The notes under the pieces are model-generated. The model was not told where the DNA came from and did not search any database. It was given only the letters and a program-made list of their open reading frames with translations. Positions 43,332 through 52,027 of a DNA stretch of 64,000 nucleotides are shown here, piece by piece. Position numbers and translations under genes: made by a program. Origin of the DNA: Streptomyces durmitorensis (GTDB lineage Bacteria; Actinomycetota; Actinomycetes; Streptomycetales; Streptomycetaceae); the NCBI RefSeq assembly GCF_023498005.1, contig NZ_CP097289.1:2108001-2172000 (forward strand), read 5' to 3'. Position 1 is the first letter of the stretch, and every line of letters begins with the position of its first letter.

Positions 43332-43604
43332 GGGGCGCGGTCTCCAACGGATGCGGCGATGTGGAGACTTCGGCGGCTCTCACGTGGGTCGATCACCGTA
43401 TCCGGCGGAGATCACGCCGGGAAGGGACGGCGGCGGCCGTCTCACTGAGCGGTCCGTGCTGTCCGCGTGCGGTCCGGGCGGAGGCCGTGGCGGCTTCGGT
43501 GTCCATTTCCCGCCAGCCACGGCACGTGCCGCCCGCTTTCATTGAACCCACAAGCACTTCTCACCGCATTGCGGAACATAACCACGCGAATGAGGTTCAC
43601 GAAC

Positions 43605-44345
43605 ATGTCTTCTCTGACCGGCAAGACGGCTCTGGTGACCGGCGGCAGCCGCGGCATCGGCGCGGCGATCGCGCTGCGGCTCGCACAGGACGGCGCCGAT
43701 GTGGCCATCACGTACGTCAACGGCGAGGCCGCCGCTCATGAGGTCGTCGCCAAGATCGAGTCGGCGGGCCGCCGCGGTTTCGCCATCAGGGCCGACGCGG
43801 CCGACCCCGGGGACGCGGCGGGCGCGGTGGAGCGCGCGGCGGACGACCTGGGCCGCCTCGACATCCTGGTGAACAACGCGGGCATCGGAGTCCTCGGCCC
43901 CATAGGGGACTTGGCGCTCTCGGACGTCGACCGGGTGCTCGCCGTCAACGTACGTTCGGTCTTCCTGGCCTCGCAGGCGGCGGCCGGGAGGCTGGCCGAC
44001 GGGGGCCGCATCATCTCCACCGGATCCGGGCTCGCGCGCTTCGCGGGTGGCCCTGGCGCGACGCTGTACGCGCTGAGCAAGGCGGCGCTCGTCGGCATGA
44101 CCAAGCCGCTGGCCCGTGAGCTCGCGGGGCGGGGCATCACCGTGAACGTCGTGCACCCGGGCTCGATCGACACGGACATGAACCCGGCCGACGGGCCCTA
44201 CGCCGAGCCCCAGAAGGCGGCGACGGCGCTCGCCCGATTCGGCTCGGCGGACGAGGTGGCCTCGCTCGTCGCCTATCTCGCGGGAGACGACGCGGCGTTC
44301 ATCACGGGCGCGGAGCTGGTGGTGGACGGCGGCTACGGAGCCTGA
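43605..44345 (+). CDS. Short-chain dehydrogenase/reductase (3-oxoacyl-ACP-reductase-like)
   Basis: I chose ATG 43605 (GAGG nine bases upstream) over ATG 43590. The 246-residue protein is a classical SDR: TGGSRGIGAA, NNAG, Ser in IISTGSG, YALSK with catalytic Tyr and Lys, and a C-terminal AFITGAELVVDGGYGA. It reduces or oxidises a carbonyl/alcohol with NAD(P); the substrate is open. It ends at a strong hairpin shared with the convergent allantoicase gene. Confidence 0.9.
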   Translation: MSSLTGKTALVTGGSRGIGAAIALRLAQDGADVAITYVNGEAAAHEVVAKIESAGRRGFAIRADAADPGDAAGAVERAADDLGRLDILVNNAGIGVLGPIGDLALSDVDRVLAVNVRSVFLASQAAAGRLADGGRIISTGSGLARFAGGPGATLYALSKAALVGMTKPLARELAGRGITVNVVHPGSIDTDMNPADGPYAEPQKAATALARFGSADEVASLVAYLAGDDAAFITGAELVVDGGYGA

Positions 44346-44407
44346 CCGCTCCGCTTACGGGGCGCGACACCGCGCGCATGGTCGCGCGGCACCGCGGGCA
44401 TGGTGAT

Positions 44408-44441
44408 GGGGCGCACCGGGGCTTTCCACCCGGTGCGCCCC
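44408..44441. terminator. Bidirectional hairpin terminator
   Basis: GGGGCGCACCGGG and its exact complement form a 13-bp stem with an 8-base loop between the convergent dehydrogenase and allantoicase stops, 62 and 29 bp away. Confidence 0.8.
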
Positions 44442-44470
44442 ACGTTTCAGCGGGCTTCAGCGGGCTTCGA

Positions 44471-45586
44471 TCAGCCGCCGAGCTCCTGGTGACGTGCCGT
44501 CAGACGGCTCGCGCCCGCCTCGGTGAGCGAACCGAAGAGGTGCAGCCGGGAGATGCCGCCGTCCGGGAAGATGTCGATGCGCACGTGCGTGCCGACGACC
44601 GGGGCGTCAAGGACGAAGCGGTGGTTGGTGTCGGGCTGCAGACGGGTGCGGGGCAGCGCCTCGACCCACTCGCCGCTCTCGCCGTCACGGACCGAAAGGG
44701 CGGCCCAGCCCGCCGAGTTGCCCTTGAGGTACGCCGTGTCGATCTCGACGGCGCGGATCTCGGACTGGGCGACGAGCTGGTAGCGGATCCAGTCGTTGCC
44801 GTTGTCGCGGCGGCGGCGGGTCTCCCAGCCGTCGTCCATCTTGCGGGAGCGGCCCGGCTGGATGGTGTTGGTGGCCGGGGAGTAGAAGCGGTCGGACGCG
44901 TCCTCGACCTGGCCGCCGTTCTCCAGGGCGAGCACGTCGAACGTGCCGAGCGTGGCGAGCCACTTGGGGTCGGCGACGACCTCGCCGTACACCCGCAGGC
45001 GCGCGATGCCGCCGTCCGGGTGCTGGTTGACGCGCAGGTGCGTGAAGCGCTGCTCGACGTCGACGGCGAAGCCGTTGGCCGCGTGGCCGCCGACTGCCGT
45101 GCGGGGCACGAGAGTCGTCCACTTCACGTCGTCCGCGAGGAGCTCATCGGGGGTCGGCGAGCCCTCGACGTTGGCGCCCTGGACCGAGACGGCCTGCGGG
45201 TAGTTGCCGCGGAAGTGGGCGGTGTCGATGACGATGCCGCGGACGACGCCGGGGGCGCCGAGGCGTACGAGCGCCCAGTCGTGGTCGTCAGCGGTGGGCC
45301 ACGGGTGCTCACCGGAGACGCCACGGCGGCGGCGGGTCTCCCAGCCGTCCATGACCTTGCCCTTGTGCCCGAAGTGCTCCGGGTCGAAGACGGCGTCGTG
45401 CGCCAGGAGCAGGTTCTCGCGCATAGCGAAGAACTCGTCGTTGGCGGCGATCACGCCCGCGCCGAGCTGCCGGTCCGCGAGGTTCGCGTACTGGGTGAAG
45501 GGGAAGTCGGCGGTGCGGTAGTCCGCGTACGGGTCGCCGCCGCCGTAGGGGCTCGCGTCGCCGGTGAAGCTGGGTATCGCCGTCAC
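44471..45586 (-). CDS. alc: Allantoicase
   Basis: The 371-residue protein hydrolyses allantoate to ureidoglycolate and urea. It has the duplicated allantoicase domain: each half contains DGWETRRRR (about residues 79-88 and 245-254), a beta-sandwich and a C-terminal HPDGGIARLRVYGEV or FPDGGISRLHLFGSL motif. ANLADRQLGAGVIAANDEFFA near the N-terminus is typical. I chose GTG 45586; GGAAG lies 11 bases upstream. It follows allantoinase by 5 bp, so both steps of allantoin breakdown are cotranscribed. Confidence 0.95.
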   Translation of the reverse strand: MTAIPSFTGDASPYGGGDPYADYRTADFPFTQYANLADRQLGAGVIAANDEFFAMRENLLLAHDAVFDPEHFGHKGKVMDGWETRRRRGVSGEHPWPTADDHDWALVRLGAPGVVRGIVIDTAHFRGNYPQAVSVQGANVEGSPTPDELLADDVKWTTLVPRTAVGGHAANGFAVDVEQRFTHLRVNQHPDGGIARLRVYGEVVADPKWLATLGTFDVLALENGGQVEDASDRFYSPATNTIQPGRSRKMDDGWETRRRRDNGNDWIRYQLVAQSEIRAVEIDTAYLKGNSAGWAALSVRDGESGEWVEALPRTRLQPDTNHRFVLDAPVVGTHVRIDIFPDGGISRLHLFGSLTEAGASRLTARHQELGG

Positions 45587-45591
45587 AGTGA

Positions 45592-46926
45592 TCAGTTCTT
45601 CCTTTCCAGAAGTCGGCCTGCGGGTTCGCTGAACTCGCCGCCGTGCAGGATGCGTTCGCCGCGCAGCCAGGTGGACTTCACGACGCCGCTGAGGGTCTTG
45701 CCCGCGTACGCCGTGACTCGGTTCCGGTGCTGCAGCTCCGCGGGGTCCACGGTGAAGGTCTCGTCGGGCGCGAGGACCGCGAAGTCGGCGTCGCGGCCGG
45801 CCTCGATGGCGCCCTTCTGGTCGAGTCCGACCAGTTCGGAGGTGCGCGTCGACATCCAGCGCACCACGTCCTCGAGGCTGTGGCCGCGCTTGCGGGCCTC
45901 GGTCCAGATCGCGGGGAGGCTGAGCTGGAGCCCGGAGATGCCGCCCCACGCGGTCGCGAAGTCGTCGGTCTTGAGGTCTGCGGTGGACGGCGAGTGGTCC
46001 GTCACGATGCAGTCGATGGTGCCGTCGTCCAGCGCGTCCCAGAGCAGGTCCTGGTTGGCGGCCTCGCGGATGGGCGGGCAGCACTTGAACTCGCTCGCGC
46101 CGTCCGGGACTTCCTCGGCGGTGAGCGTGAGGTAGTGCGGGCAGGTCTCGACGGTGAGCTTGACGCCCTCGCGCTTGGCGGCGGCGATCAGGGGCAGCGC
46201 GTTCGACGACGACAGGTGCAGTACGTGGACACGGGCGCCGAGCCGCTTGGCGAGCCCGATGAGGCCCTCGATCGCGACGTCCTCGGAGACACGCGGCCGG
46301 GTGTCCAGGTAGTCCGTGTACTTGGGGCCGCTCTTGTGCGGGGCGGCGTCCAGCTCGTGCGGGTCCTCGGCGTGCACGATGAGCAGTCCGCCGAAGCCCG
46401 CGATCTCCGCCATGGAGGTGGCGAGCCGGTCCTGGTCGAGGTGCGGGAACTCGTCGACGCCCGACGGCGAGAGGAAGCACTTGAAGCCGTAGACGCCGGC
46501 GTCGTGCAGGGGCTTGAGGTCGCCGACGTTGTCGGGCAGGGCGCCGCCCCAGAAGCCGACGTCGATGTGCGCCTTGGTGCGGGCGACGTCCTGCTTCGTC
46601 CGCAGGTTGTCGACCGTGGTGGTCGGCGGCAGGGAGTTGAGCGGCATGTCGACGAGGGTGGTGATGCCACCGGCGGCGGCGGCACGGGTGGCGGTCCAGA
46701 AGCCCTCCCACTCCGTGCGGCCCGGGTCGTTCACATGGACGTGCGTGTCGACGATCCCGGGCAGCAGGACGTCGTCGCCGAGGTCCTCGATCCTGGCCCC
46801 GGCCGGTACGTCGGCGTCGTGCGCGAGCACGGCCGCGATCTTCCCCCCGGAGACCGTGACCGACGCGGCGCGGGTTCCCTGCGGGGTGATCACGCGGGTC
46901 GAGCGCAGCACCAGTTCTACGTCCAC
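45592..46926 (-). CDS. allB: Allantoinase
   Basis: The 444-residue amidohydrolase opens the allantoin ring to allantoate. It shows the metal motif [12 protein letters not shown], the Lys to be carbamylated in [11 protein letters not shown], His residues in LIVHAEDP and [12 protein letters not shown], and the catalytic Asp in [24 protein letters not shown] is characteristic of allantoinases. The start is GTG 46926, ten bases behind AGAGGG; upstream in-frame codons are less likely. It heads an operon with allantoicase. A two-part palindrome at 46994-47025 lies in its promoter region. Confidence 0.95.
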   Translation of the reverse strand: MDVELVLRSTRVITPQGTRAASVTVSGGKIAAVLAHDADVPAGARIEDLGDDVLLPGIVDTHVHVNDPGRTEWEGFWTATRAAAAGGITTLVDMPLNSLPPTTTVDNLRTKQDVARTKAHIDVGFWGGALPDNVGDLKPLHDAGVYGFKCFLSPSGVDEFPHLDQDRLATSMAEIAGFGGLLIVHAEDPHELDAAPHKSGPKYTDYLDTRPRVSEDVAIEGLIGLAKRLGARVHVLHLSSSNALPLIAAAKREGVKLTVETCPHYLTLTAEEVPDGASEFKCCPPIREAANQDLLWDALDDGTIDCIVTDHSPSTADLKTDDFATAWGGISGLQLSLPAIWTEARKRGHSLEDVVRWMSTRTSELVGLDQKGAIEAGRDADFAVLAPDETFTVDPAELQHRNRVTAYAGKTLSGVVKSTWLRGERILHGGEFSEPAGRLLERKN

Positions 46927-46993
46927 GTCCTCAACGCCCTCTCTTCGCTGTTGCCTTCTTGATTCGTTCTTTTCCGCTACACAGACCATTCGG

Positions 46994-47025
46994 TTCCGCT
47001 AAACGGAATTCAACGTTCTGTTGAA
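46994..47025. promoter_or_regulatory. Two-part operator of the allantoin operon
   Basis: Two adjacent inverted repeats lie 68 bp upstream of the allantoinase start: TTCCGCTAAACGGAA (46994-47008, 5-bp arms) and TTCAACGTTCTGTTGAA (47009-47025, 6-bp arms). IclR regulators often bind such paired palindromes as tetramers, and an IclR gene diverges from here. The same arrangement occurs before malate synthase (56621-56653). Confidence 0.75.
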
Positions 47026-47082
47026 TGAGTCTTCACGGCCGACCTCGAACCGTCAAGAGGCCACCTGACGCACTCTGGACGT

Positions 47083-47097
47083 TTCCACAAAGTGGAA
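47083..47097. promoter_or_regulatory. Second IclR-type box
   Basis: TTCCACAAAGTGGAA has perfect 6-bp arms and matches the TTCC-N7-GGAA plan of the box at 46994. It is followed by GGAATTAGAATTCC, another inverted repeat sharing bases with it. It lies between the divergent allantoinase and regulator genes and could serve autoregulation. Confidence 0.65.
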
Positions 47098-47302
47098 TTA
47101 GAATTCCGCAGGCCAGAACGTAGCTACGCACAACCGGGCCGTCAAACGATCACCAGACGTGACGGCGGAGAAGCGGACAAAGGCTCCCCGACCGGTCCCC
47201 GACCACCCCTGACCGGCAAAGACGCCAGGGCCGGTCAGGGCCCCTGCGAGGAACCGCCCGGTAGGCTGCTGCCTTGCCCGTCAGCCCCGAAAGGACTGCG
47301 CC

Positions 47303-48118
47303 GTGCCGACGTCAAGCGCCAGCGACGCCTCCACCGAAGTCGCCGCCTCCAAGCCGCCCGCTGCCAGCGGTGGTGTCCAGTCCCTTGAGCGCGCCTTCGA
47401 CCTCCTCGAACGGATGGCGGACGCCGGAGGCGAGGTCGGCCTGAGCGAGCTCTCCGCCAGCAGCGGCCTTCCGCTCCCCACGATCCACCGCCTGATGCGC
47501 ACCCTGGTCGCCTGCGGCTACGTACGCCAGCAGCCCAACCGCCGCTACTCCCTCGGCCCGCGCCTGATCCGCCTCGGCGAATCGGCCTCGCGCCTCCTCG
47601 GCACCTGGGCGCGCCCCTACCTCGCGCGCCTGGTCGAGGAGACCGGCGAGACGGCGAACATGGCGCTGCTCGACGGCGACGAGATCGTGTACGTCGCGCA
47701 GGTGCCGTCCAAGCACTCCATGCGGATGTTCACCGAGGTGGGCCGCCGGGTCCTGCCCCACTCCACGGGCGTCGGCAAGGCACTCCTCGCCCACACCCCG
47801 CCGGAGGAGGTACGGGCCCTGCTCGCCCGCACCGGCATGCCCGCGGCCACGGAGAAGACGATCACCACGCCCGAGGGTTTCCTCGACGCGCTGGAGGAGG
47901 TCCGCAAGGCGGGCTTCGCGGTCGACGACAACGAACAGGAGATCGGGGTGCGCTGCCTGGCGGTCTCGGTCCCGAACTCCCCCACGGCGGCGGCCATTTC
48001 GATCTCGGGCCCGGCGGGCCGCGTGACCGAGGCCGCGGTGGAGAAGATCGTGCCGGTGCTGCAGGAGGTGGCGGTGGAGCTGTCGGCCGCGCTGGCCAGT
48101 TCGGGGCCTGCGGCGTAG
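47303..48118 (+). CDS. allR: IclR-family regulator of allantoin catabolism
   Basis: The 271-residue protein starts at GTG 47303 (AAAGGA upstream). After a disordered Ala/Ser-rich stretch it has the IclR winged helix (VQSLERAFDLLERMADAGGEVGLSELSASSGLPLPTIHRLMRTL) and the IclR effector domain (RLVEETGETANMALLDGDEIVYVAQV, PHSTGVGKALLAH, DDNEQEIGVRCLAVSVPN). Its divergence from allB and the palindromes between suit the AllR role known from Streptomyces coelicolor, where AllR represses allantoin genes. The ligand, by analogy allantoin-pathway intermediates such as allantoate or glyoxylate, is inferred. Confidence 0.9.
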   Translation: MPTSSASDASTEVAASKPPAASGGVQSLERAFDLLERMADAGGEVGLSELSASSGLPLPTIHRLMRTLVACGYVRQQPNRRYSLGPRLIRLGESASRLLGTWARPYLARLVEETGETANMALLDGDEIVYVAQVPSKHSMRMFTEVGRRVLPHSTGVGKALLAHTPPEEVRALLARTGMPAATEKTITTPEGFLDALEEVRKAGFAVDDNEQEIGVRCLAVSVPNSPTAAAISISGPAGRVTEAAVEKIVPVLQEVAVELSAALASSGPAA

Positions 48119-48148
48119 GGGCTCCCCCGGGCTCCCCCTCTCAGCCAC

Positions 48149-48194
48149 GGACGGGCTGAAGATCTCCCCGGTCGGGTGGATCTTCAGCCCGTCC
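48149..48194. terminator. Hairpin from the CAGCCCGTCC repeat family
   Basis: GGACGGGCTGAAGATC and its exact complement form a 16-bp stem with a 14-base loop, 30 bp after the allR stop. The right arm continues into GTCCGGCGTTCGAGGACG, the head of the dispersed repeat that builds the array at 52842. It lies between convergent genes. Confidence 0.75.
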
Positions 48195-48263
48195 GGCGTT
48201 CGAGGACGGTCTCGGCGACGCCGGTGAAGCGGGTGAAGCAGTTGAAGCGGGTGAAGCCGGTGA

Positions 48264-48920
48264 TCAACGGTGCGCGCCGCCCCGGATCAGCCCACGCGCC
48301 GTGGCCACGGCCACCGCCGCCGTACGCGAATCGACCCCCAGCTTCGCGTAGATGTGCACCAGATGGGACTTCACGGTGGCCTGGCTCAGGAAGAGCCGCT
48401 TGCTGACCTCCTGGTTGGAAAGCCCCTCCCGCACCAGCCGCAGCACCTCCAACTCCCGCCCGGTCAAGGCCTCCCCGGGCGCCCGCATCCGGTCCATCAG
48501 CCGATGCGCGATCGCCGGCGCGAGCGCGGACTGCCCCGCGGCCGCGGTCCGCACCGCCGCGGCGAGCTCCTCCGGCGGCGCGTCCTTCAGGAGATAGCCC
48601 GCCGCGCCCGCCTCGACCGCGGCGAGGATGTCGGCGTCCGTGTCGTACGTCGTCAGGACGAGCACCCGCGGCGCCCCCGCCACGGCGGTGATCGCTGCCG
48701 TGGCCTGCGCCCCGTGCATCCCTGCCCCGAACTGAAGATCCATCAGGACGACGTCGAAGCCGCCGGTCGCGGCGAGCGACACCGCGACCTCCGCCGTCGC
48801 CGCCTCGGCCACCACGGCGAAGTCGGGCTCGGTGTCGAGCACCGCACGCAGCCCGGCGCGCACGACCGGGTGGTCGTCGGCGAGGAGCAGCCGGATGGGC
48901 TCCGGCACTTCGGCGCTCAC
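48264..48920 (-). CDS. NarL/LuxR-type response regulator
   Basis: The 218-residue protein begins at GTG 48920, overlapping the kinase stop (GTGA). The receiver has DD in LLLADDHPVVRAG, the acceptor Asp in VVLMDLQFG, Thr in LVLTTYDTD and Lys in YLLKDAP. The LuxR helix-turn-helix is LTGRELEVLRLVREGLSNQEVSKRLFLSQATVKSHLVHIYAKL. QFGAGMHGAQAT in the alpha3-beta region occurs in regulators of ABC exporter pairs. It is coupled to its kinase and diverges from the ABC exporter, its likely target. Confidence 0.93.
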   Translation of the reverse strand: MSAEVPEPIRLLLADDHPVVRAGLRAVLDTEPDFAVVAEAATAEVAVSLAATGGFDVVLMDLQFGAGMHGAQATAAITAVAGAPRVLVLTTYDTDADILAAVEAGAAGYLLKDAPPEELAAAVRTAAAGQSALAPAIAHRLMDRMRAPGEALTGRELEVLRLVREGLSNQEVSKRLFLSQATVKSHLVHIYAKLGVDSRTAAVAVATARGLIRGGAHR

Positions 48921-50806
48921 AGCACGGCCTCCGTCGGACCGGCTCCCGCCGGAACGGTCCCCGTGGCAACGGCTGCGGTCGTTACGGCTGCCCTCGGAAC
49001 TCCTGCCTTCGGAGCTCCTGCCTTCGGAACTGCTGCGGTCGGAAGCGGCAGCGTGACCGCGACGGCCGTCCCCTGCCCCGGCGCCGACTCCACGCTCAGC
49101 GTCCCGCCGAGCGACCGGGCCCGCGCCCGCATCGCGGGCAGCCCGAAGCCCCCGTCGTCGCGGCCCTCCCCGCTCCCGCGCGGCGCGGACGCCGGATCGA
49201 AGCCCCGCCCGTCGTCGACCACGTCCAGGGACACCGACGTCTCCATGAAGCTGAGCGTGATCTCGGCGCGCCCCGCGCCCGCGTGCCGGACCGTATTCGC
49301 GAGGGCGGACTGAGCGGTGCGGAGCAGCGCGACTTCGTACGGGGTCGGCAGCTCGGTGGGTGTGCCGCTCACCGTGAACTGGACGTGGACGTCCGAGCCG
49401 GGCGAGCCGGATGCGGCGGACGCGGACGCGGAGAGCCGTTCCAGCGCTCCGGCCAGCGAGCCGTGCTCCAGGTCCGGCGGGCTGAGGGCCCGCACGAAGC
49501 GCCGTGCCTCCGCGAGGTTGTCCTGTGCGGCGGCACGGGCCTGCTCGATGTGCGGCGCGGCGGGCGCTCCCGCGGGCAGCGCGCGTTGCGCGGCGCGCAG
49601 CAGGAGCTGGATGGAGGAGAGCCCCTGCGCGAGCGTGTCGTGGATCTCGCGGGCGAGGCGCTCGCGCTCGGCGAGGGTGCCCGCGGTCCGCTCGGCGGCG
49701 GCGAGTTCGGCCCGGGTGGCCATGAGCTCGTCGATCAGCTGCCGGCGCCGCTCGCTCTCCCGGTACAGCGCCTCGTACCCGAGGACCGTGGCGATCGCCA
49801 TGGCCGCGCCGAGCAGCGGCCCGATGAAGCTGCCGGGGGACATCGGAGAGCCGTGCAGCACGAAGCTGGCGATGGCGGCAGCGGCGGTCAGCCCGACCGC
49901 GGGCAGGGCCCAGCGCAAGGGCAGCAGATGCAGCTGCAGGAAGTAGAGGGGGAAGGCCGTCCACAGCCCGTCCGGCGACAGCACGAGCAGCGCCGCCCAG
50001 CACACGCCGAGCGCCGCGAGCCACCCGGCCGCCGCGCGCTGCGACCGCGCCACGGCCGGGCTGAGCGTGCCCGCCGCGTAGACGCCTCCCATGGCAACCA
50101 CCACTCCCACGACGGCACCGCCGCCCTGGGACACCCCGTCGGCCACGGCCCGCACCAGGGCAAGCGCAAGCAGCCCGGCGAACAGCCCGTGCAGACAGAG
50201 GCGCAGGGCCAGAGCCACGGGGGTGGTCCGGGAAGGGAGTCGGGAGGGGGCCATGGAGGAGGGCAGGGAGTCGGCGGAGAGCATCGGGGCCTCGGTCGGG
50301 GGCGGGAGCGGGGGCTGGGACTGGGAGTGGGACTGGGCGAGGTCAGGAGCGGGGGCGGGGCGGGGCGAGGTCAGGAGCGGAGTCGCGGGCCCGACGCGTC
50401 CCGCGGGCCGTCCCGCGGCTCCGACCGGGGCCGCACCGCGACGCCGACCCCGACCCCGACCCCGCCCCCGGGCTGGGCCTCGGACCGCGCCGTCGGCCGG
50501 GACTCGGCCTGCGGCACAGGTCGGAGCGCGGCCCGACACGGGGACTGAGGACCGACCCCGTGGGTGGACGGAAGCCCGACCCGGTGGGTGGACGGAAGCC
50601 CGACCCCGTGCCAAGCCGGAGCCCAACCCGGTACGGAGGCCGGAGCCAACCCAGTACGGAGGCCGGAGCCCAACCCAGTACGGGAGGCCGGAGCCCAACC
50701 CAGTACGGGAGCGGGAGCCCGACCCGGTACGGGAACGGGAGCCCGACCCGGTACGGGAGCGGGAGCCCGACCCGGTGCGGGGCGGAGGACCGGTGGAGGT
50801 GTTCAT
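48917..50806 (-). CDS. NarL-type sensor histidine kinase with long low-complexity N-terminus
   Basis: ATG 50806 has GGAGGG four bases upstream, a better site than ATG 50284, which would remove the odd extension. With the long start the protein has 629 residues. Residues 1-174 are repeats of Gly/Ser/Arg/Thr (GSGSRSRT) and Pro-rich sequence. The membrane domain at about 200-340 has six segments. The HisKA_3 motif LAREIHDTLAQGLSSIQLLL and an ATPase domain (TAQSALANTVRHAG; DDGRGFDP; GGFGLPAMRARARSLGG) follow. The C-terminal tail is Ala/Val-rich repeats (AAVPKAGAPKAGVP). Confidence 0.82.
   Translation of the reverse strand: MNTSTGPPPRTGSGSRSRTGSGSRSRTGSGSRSRTGLGSGLPYWVGLRPPYWVGSGLRTGLGSGLARGRASVHPPGRASVHPRGRSSVPVSGRAPTCAAGRVPADGAVRGPARGRGRGRGRRRGAAPVGAAGRPAGRVGPATPLLTSPRPAPAPDLAQSHSQSQPPLPPPTEAPMLSADSLPSSMAPSRLPSRTTPVALALRLCLHGLFAGLLALALVRAVADGVSQGGGAVVGVVVAMGGVYAAGTLSPAVARSQRAAAGWLAALGVCWAALLVLSPDGLWTAFPLYFLQLHLLPLRWALPAVGLTAAAAIASFVLHGSPMSPGSFIGPLLGAAMAIATVLGYEALYRESERRRQLIDELMATRAELAAAERTAGTLAERERLAREIHDTLAQGLSSIQLLLRAAQRALPAGAPAAPHIEQARAAAQDNLAEARRFVRALSPPDLEHGSLAGALERLSASASAASGSPGSDVHVQFTVSGTPTELPTPYEVALLRTAQSALANTVRHAGAGRAEITLSFMETSVSLDVVDDGRGFDPASAPRGSGEGRDDGGFGLPAMRARARSLGGTLSVESAPGQGTAVAVTLPLPTAAVPKAGAPKAGVPRAAVTTAAVATGTVPAGAGPTEAVL
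50560..50785. repeat. Degenerate 21-25 bp tandem repeats
   Basis: Ten or so units of the form CGGGAGCCCGACCCGGTACG, with changes to CGGAGGCCGGAGCCCAACCC, follow each other. They encode the low-complexity N-terminus of the sensor kinase on the minus strand. Unit lengths vary, several being multiples of three. Confidence 0.8.
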
Positions 50807-50844
50807 CGGACCCTCCAGCGTAGGCGCAGCCGCCCCACCTTCCG

Positions 50845-50860
50845 TCAACCGAAAGGTTGA
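50845..50860. promoter_or_regulatory. Inverted repeat in the kinase/exporter divergent region
   Basis: TCAACCGAAAGGTTGA has perfect 6-bp arms and a GAAA centre. It lies in the 135-bp gap between the kinase and the ABC permease starts, and is a candidate binding site for the regulator encoded at 48264. Confidence 0.55.
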
Positions 50861-50941
50861 TCGCGGGCTCCCCCCTTCGATTCGGGTGAAGCGTGCTGTG
50901 GCGCGATGCCCTGGCGGCGTGCCCGGAAGGAGGGTGGGGTC

Positions 50942-52027
50942 ATGTTCGTCGCATGGAGAGACCTTCGGTTCGCCAAGGGGCGGTTCGCCCTGATGGGAGC
51001 CGTCGTCGTGCTCATCACTCTGCTCGTGGGGCTGCTTTCCGGGCTCACGGCCGGGCTCGCGAGGGAGAACACCTCAGCGATCACCGGCCTCCCCGCCGAC
51101 CACCTCGCCTTCGCCGCGCCGCCGCCCGGCCAGTCCGCCTCCTTCACCAGCTCCCAGGTGGAACAGCGCGCCTGGGAGTCCTGGACGCGACAGCCTGGCG
51201 TACGGTCCGCCGAGCCCATCGGCATCAGCACCCTCAACGCCACCGCGGGCGACCGCTCGGCCGCGGTATCCGCCTTCGGGGTCGAACCGGACTCCGGTAT
51301 CGCGCCGAAAGGCCTCGCACCGGGTGAGGCCGTGCTCTCCGAGAAGGCCGCTGCGGACCTGGGCGTCGGCCCCGGGGACACGGTGCGGCTCGGCGGCAGC
51401 GGGGTCGAGGAGCGGGTCGCGCGGGTCGCGTCGGACGCCTCGTACAGCCATACCCCTGTCGTGTGGACCGCGCTCGACGACTGGCAGGGGCTCGGCCACC
51501 GGGGTACGTCGATGGACGAGCAGGCCACGGTCATCGCGCTGCGGACCGGCAGCGGGTTCGATCTCGCCGCCGGGGACGAGGCGGCGGGCACGGAGACGAA
51601 GTCCCTCGACGGCGCGCTGACGGCCATCGGCTCCTACCAGGCGGAGAACGGTTCGCTGCAGCTCATGCGCGGCTTCCTCTTCGTCATCTCCGCGCTCGTC
51701 ATAGGAGCGTTCTTCACGGTGTGGACGATTCAACGCGCCGGTGACATCGCGGTGTTGAAGGCGCTGGGCGCGTCCACTCCTTACCTGCTCAGGGACGCAC
51801 TCGGTCAGGCGGTGCTGATGCTCGCCGCCGGGACCGCCCTGGGGACGGGGATCGCCGCGCTCGTCGGTTCCGCGATCAGCGGCGGCGACGTCCCCTTCGT
51901 CCTCGATCCGCCGACCGTGCTGTGGCCCGCCGCCGTGATGATCGCCCTCGGGGCGTTGGGCGCGGGCCTGTCCGTCCGGCGGATCACCGCCGTAGATCCG
52001 CTGACCGCGCTGGGGAGTGCCCGATGA
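50942..52027 (+). CDS. FtsX/MacB-like ABC transporter permease
   Basis: The 361-residue protein starts at ATG 50942 behind GGAAGGAGG. It has an N-terminal membrane segment (about 16-38, ALMGAVVVLITLLVGLLSGLT), a large extracytoplasmic domain (about 40-240) and three C-terminal segments (MRGFLFVISALVIGAFFTVW; LGQAVLMLAAGTALGTGIAALV; WPAAVMIALGALGAGL) with the coupling motif RAGDIAVLKALGAS. This is the single four-helix FtsX layout of exporters for peptides or lipids, as in antibiotic-stress pumps. It overlaps the ATPase gene by ATGA. Confidence 0.9.
   Translation: MFVAWRDLRFAKGRFALMGAVVVLITLLVGLLSGLTAGLARENTSAITGLPADHLAFAAPPPGQSASFTSSQVEQRAWESWTRQPGVRSAEPIGISTLNATAGDRSAAVSAFGVEPDSGIAPKGLAPGEAVLSEKAAADLGVGPGDTVRLGGSGVEERVARVASDASYSHTPVVWTALDDWQGLGHRGTSMDEQATVIALRTGSGFDLAAGDEAAGTETKSLDGALTAIGSYQAENGSLQLMRGFLFVISALVIGAFFTVWTIQRAGDIAVLKALGASTPYLLRDALGQAVLMLAAGTALGTGIAALVGSAISGGDVPFVLDPPTVLWPAAVMIALGALGAGLSVRRITAVDPLTALGSAR

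Noticed and set aside
50560..50785. Possible CRISPR array
   Set aside because: Repeats are degenerate, directly adjacent and lack unique spacers; no cas gene is nearby.
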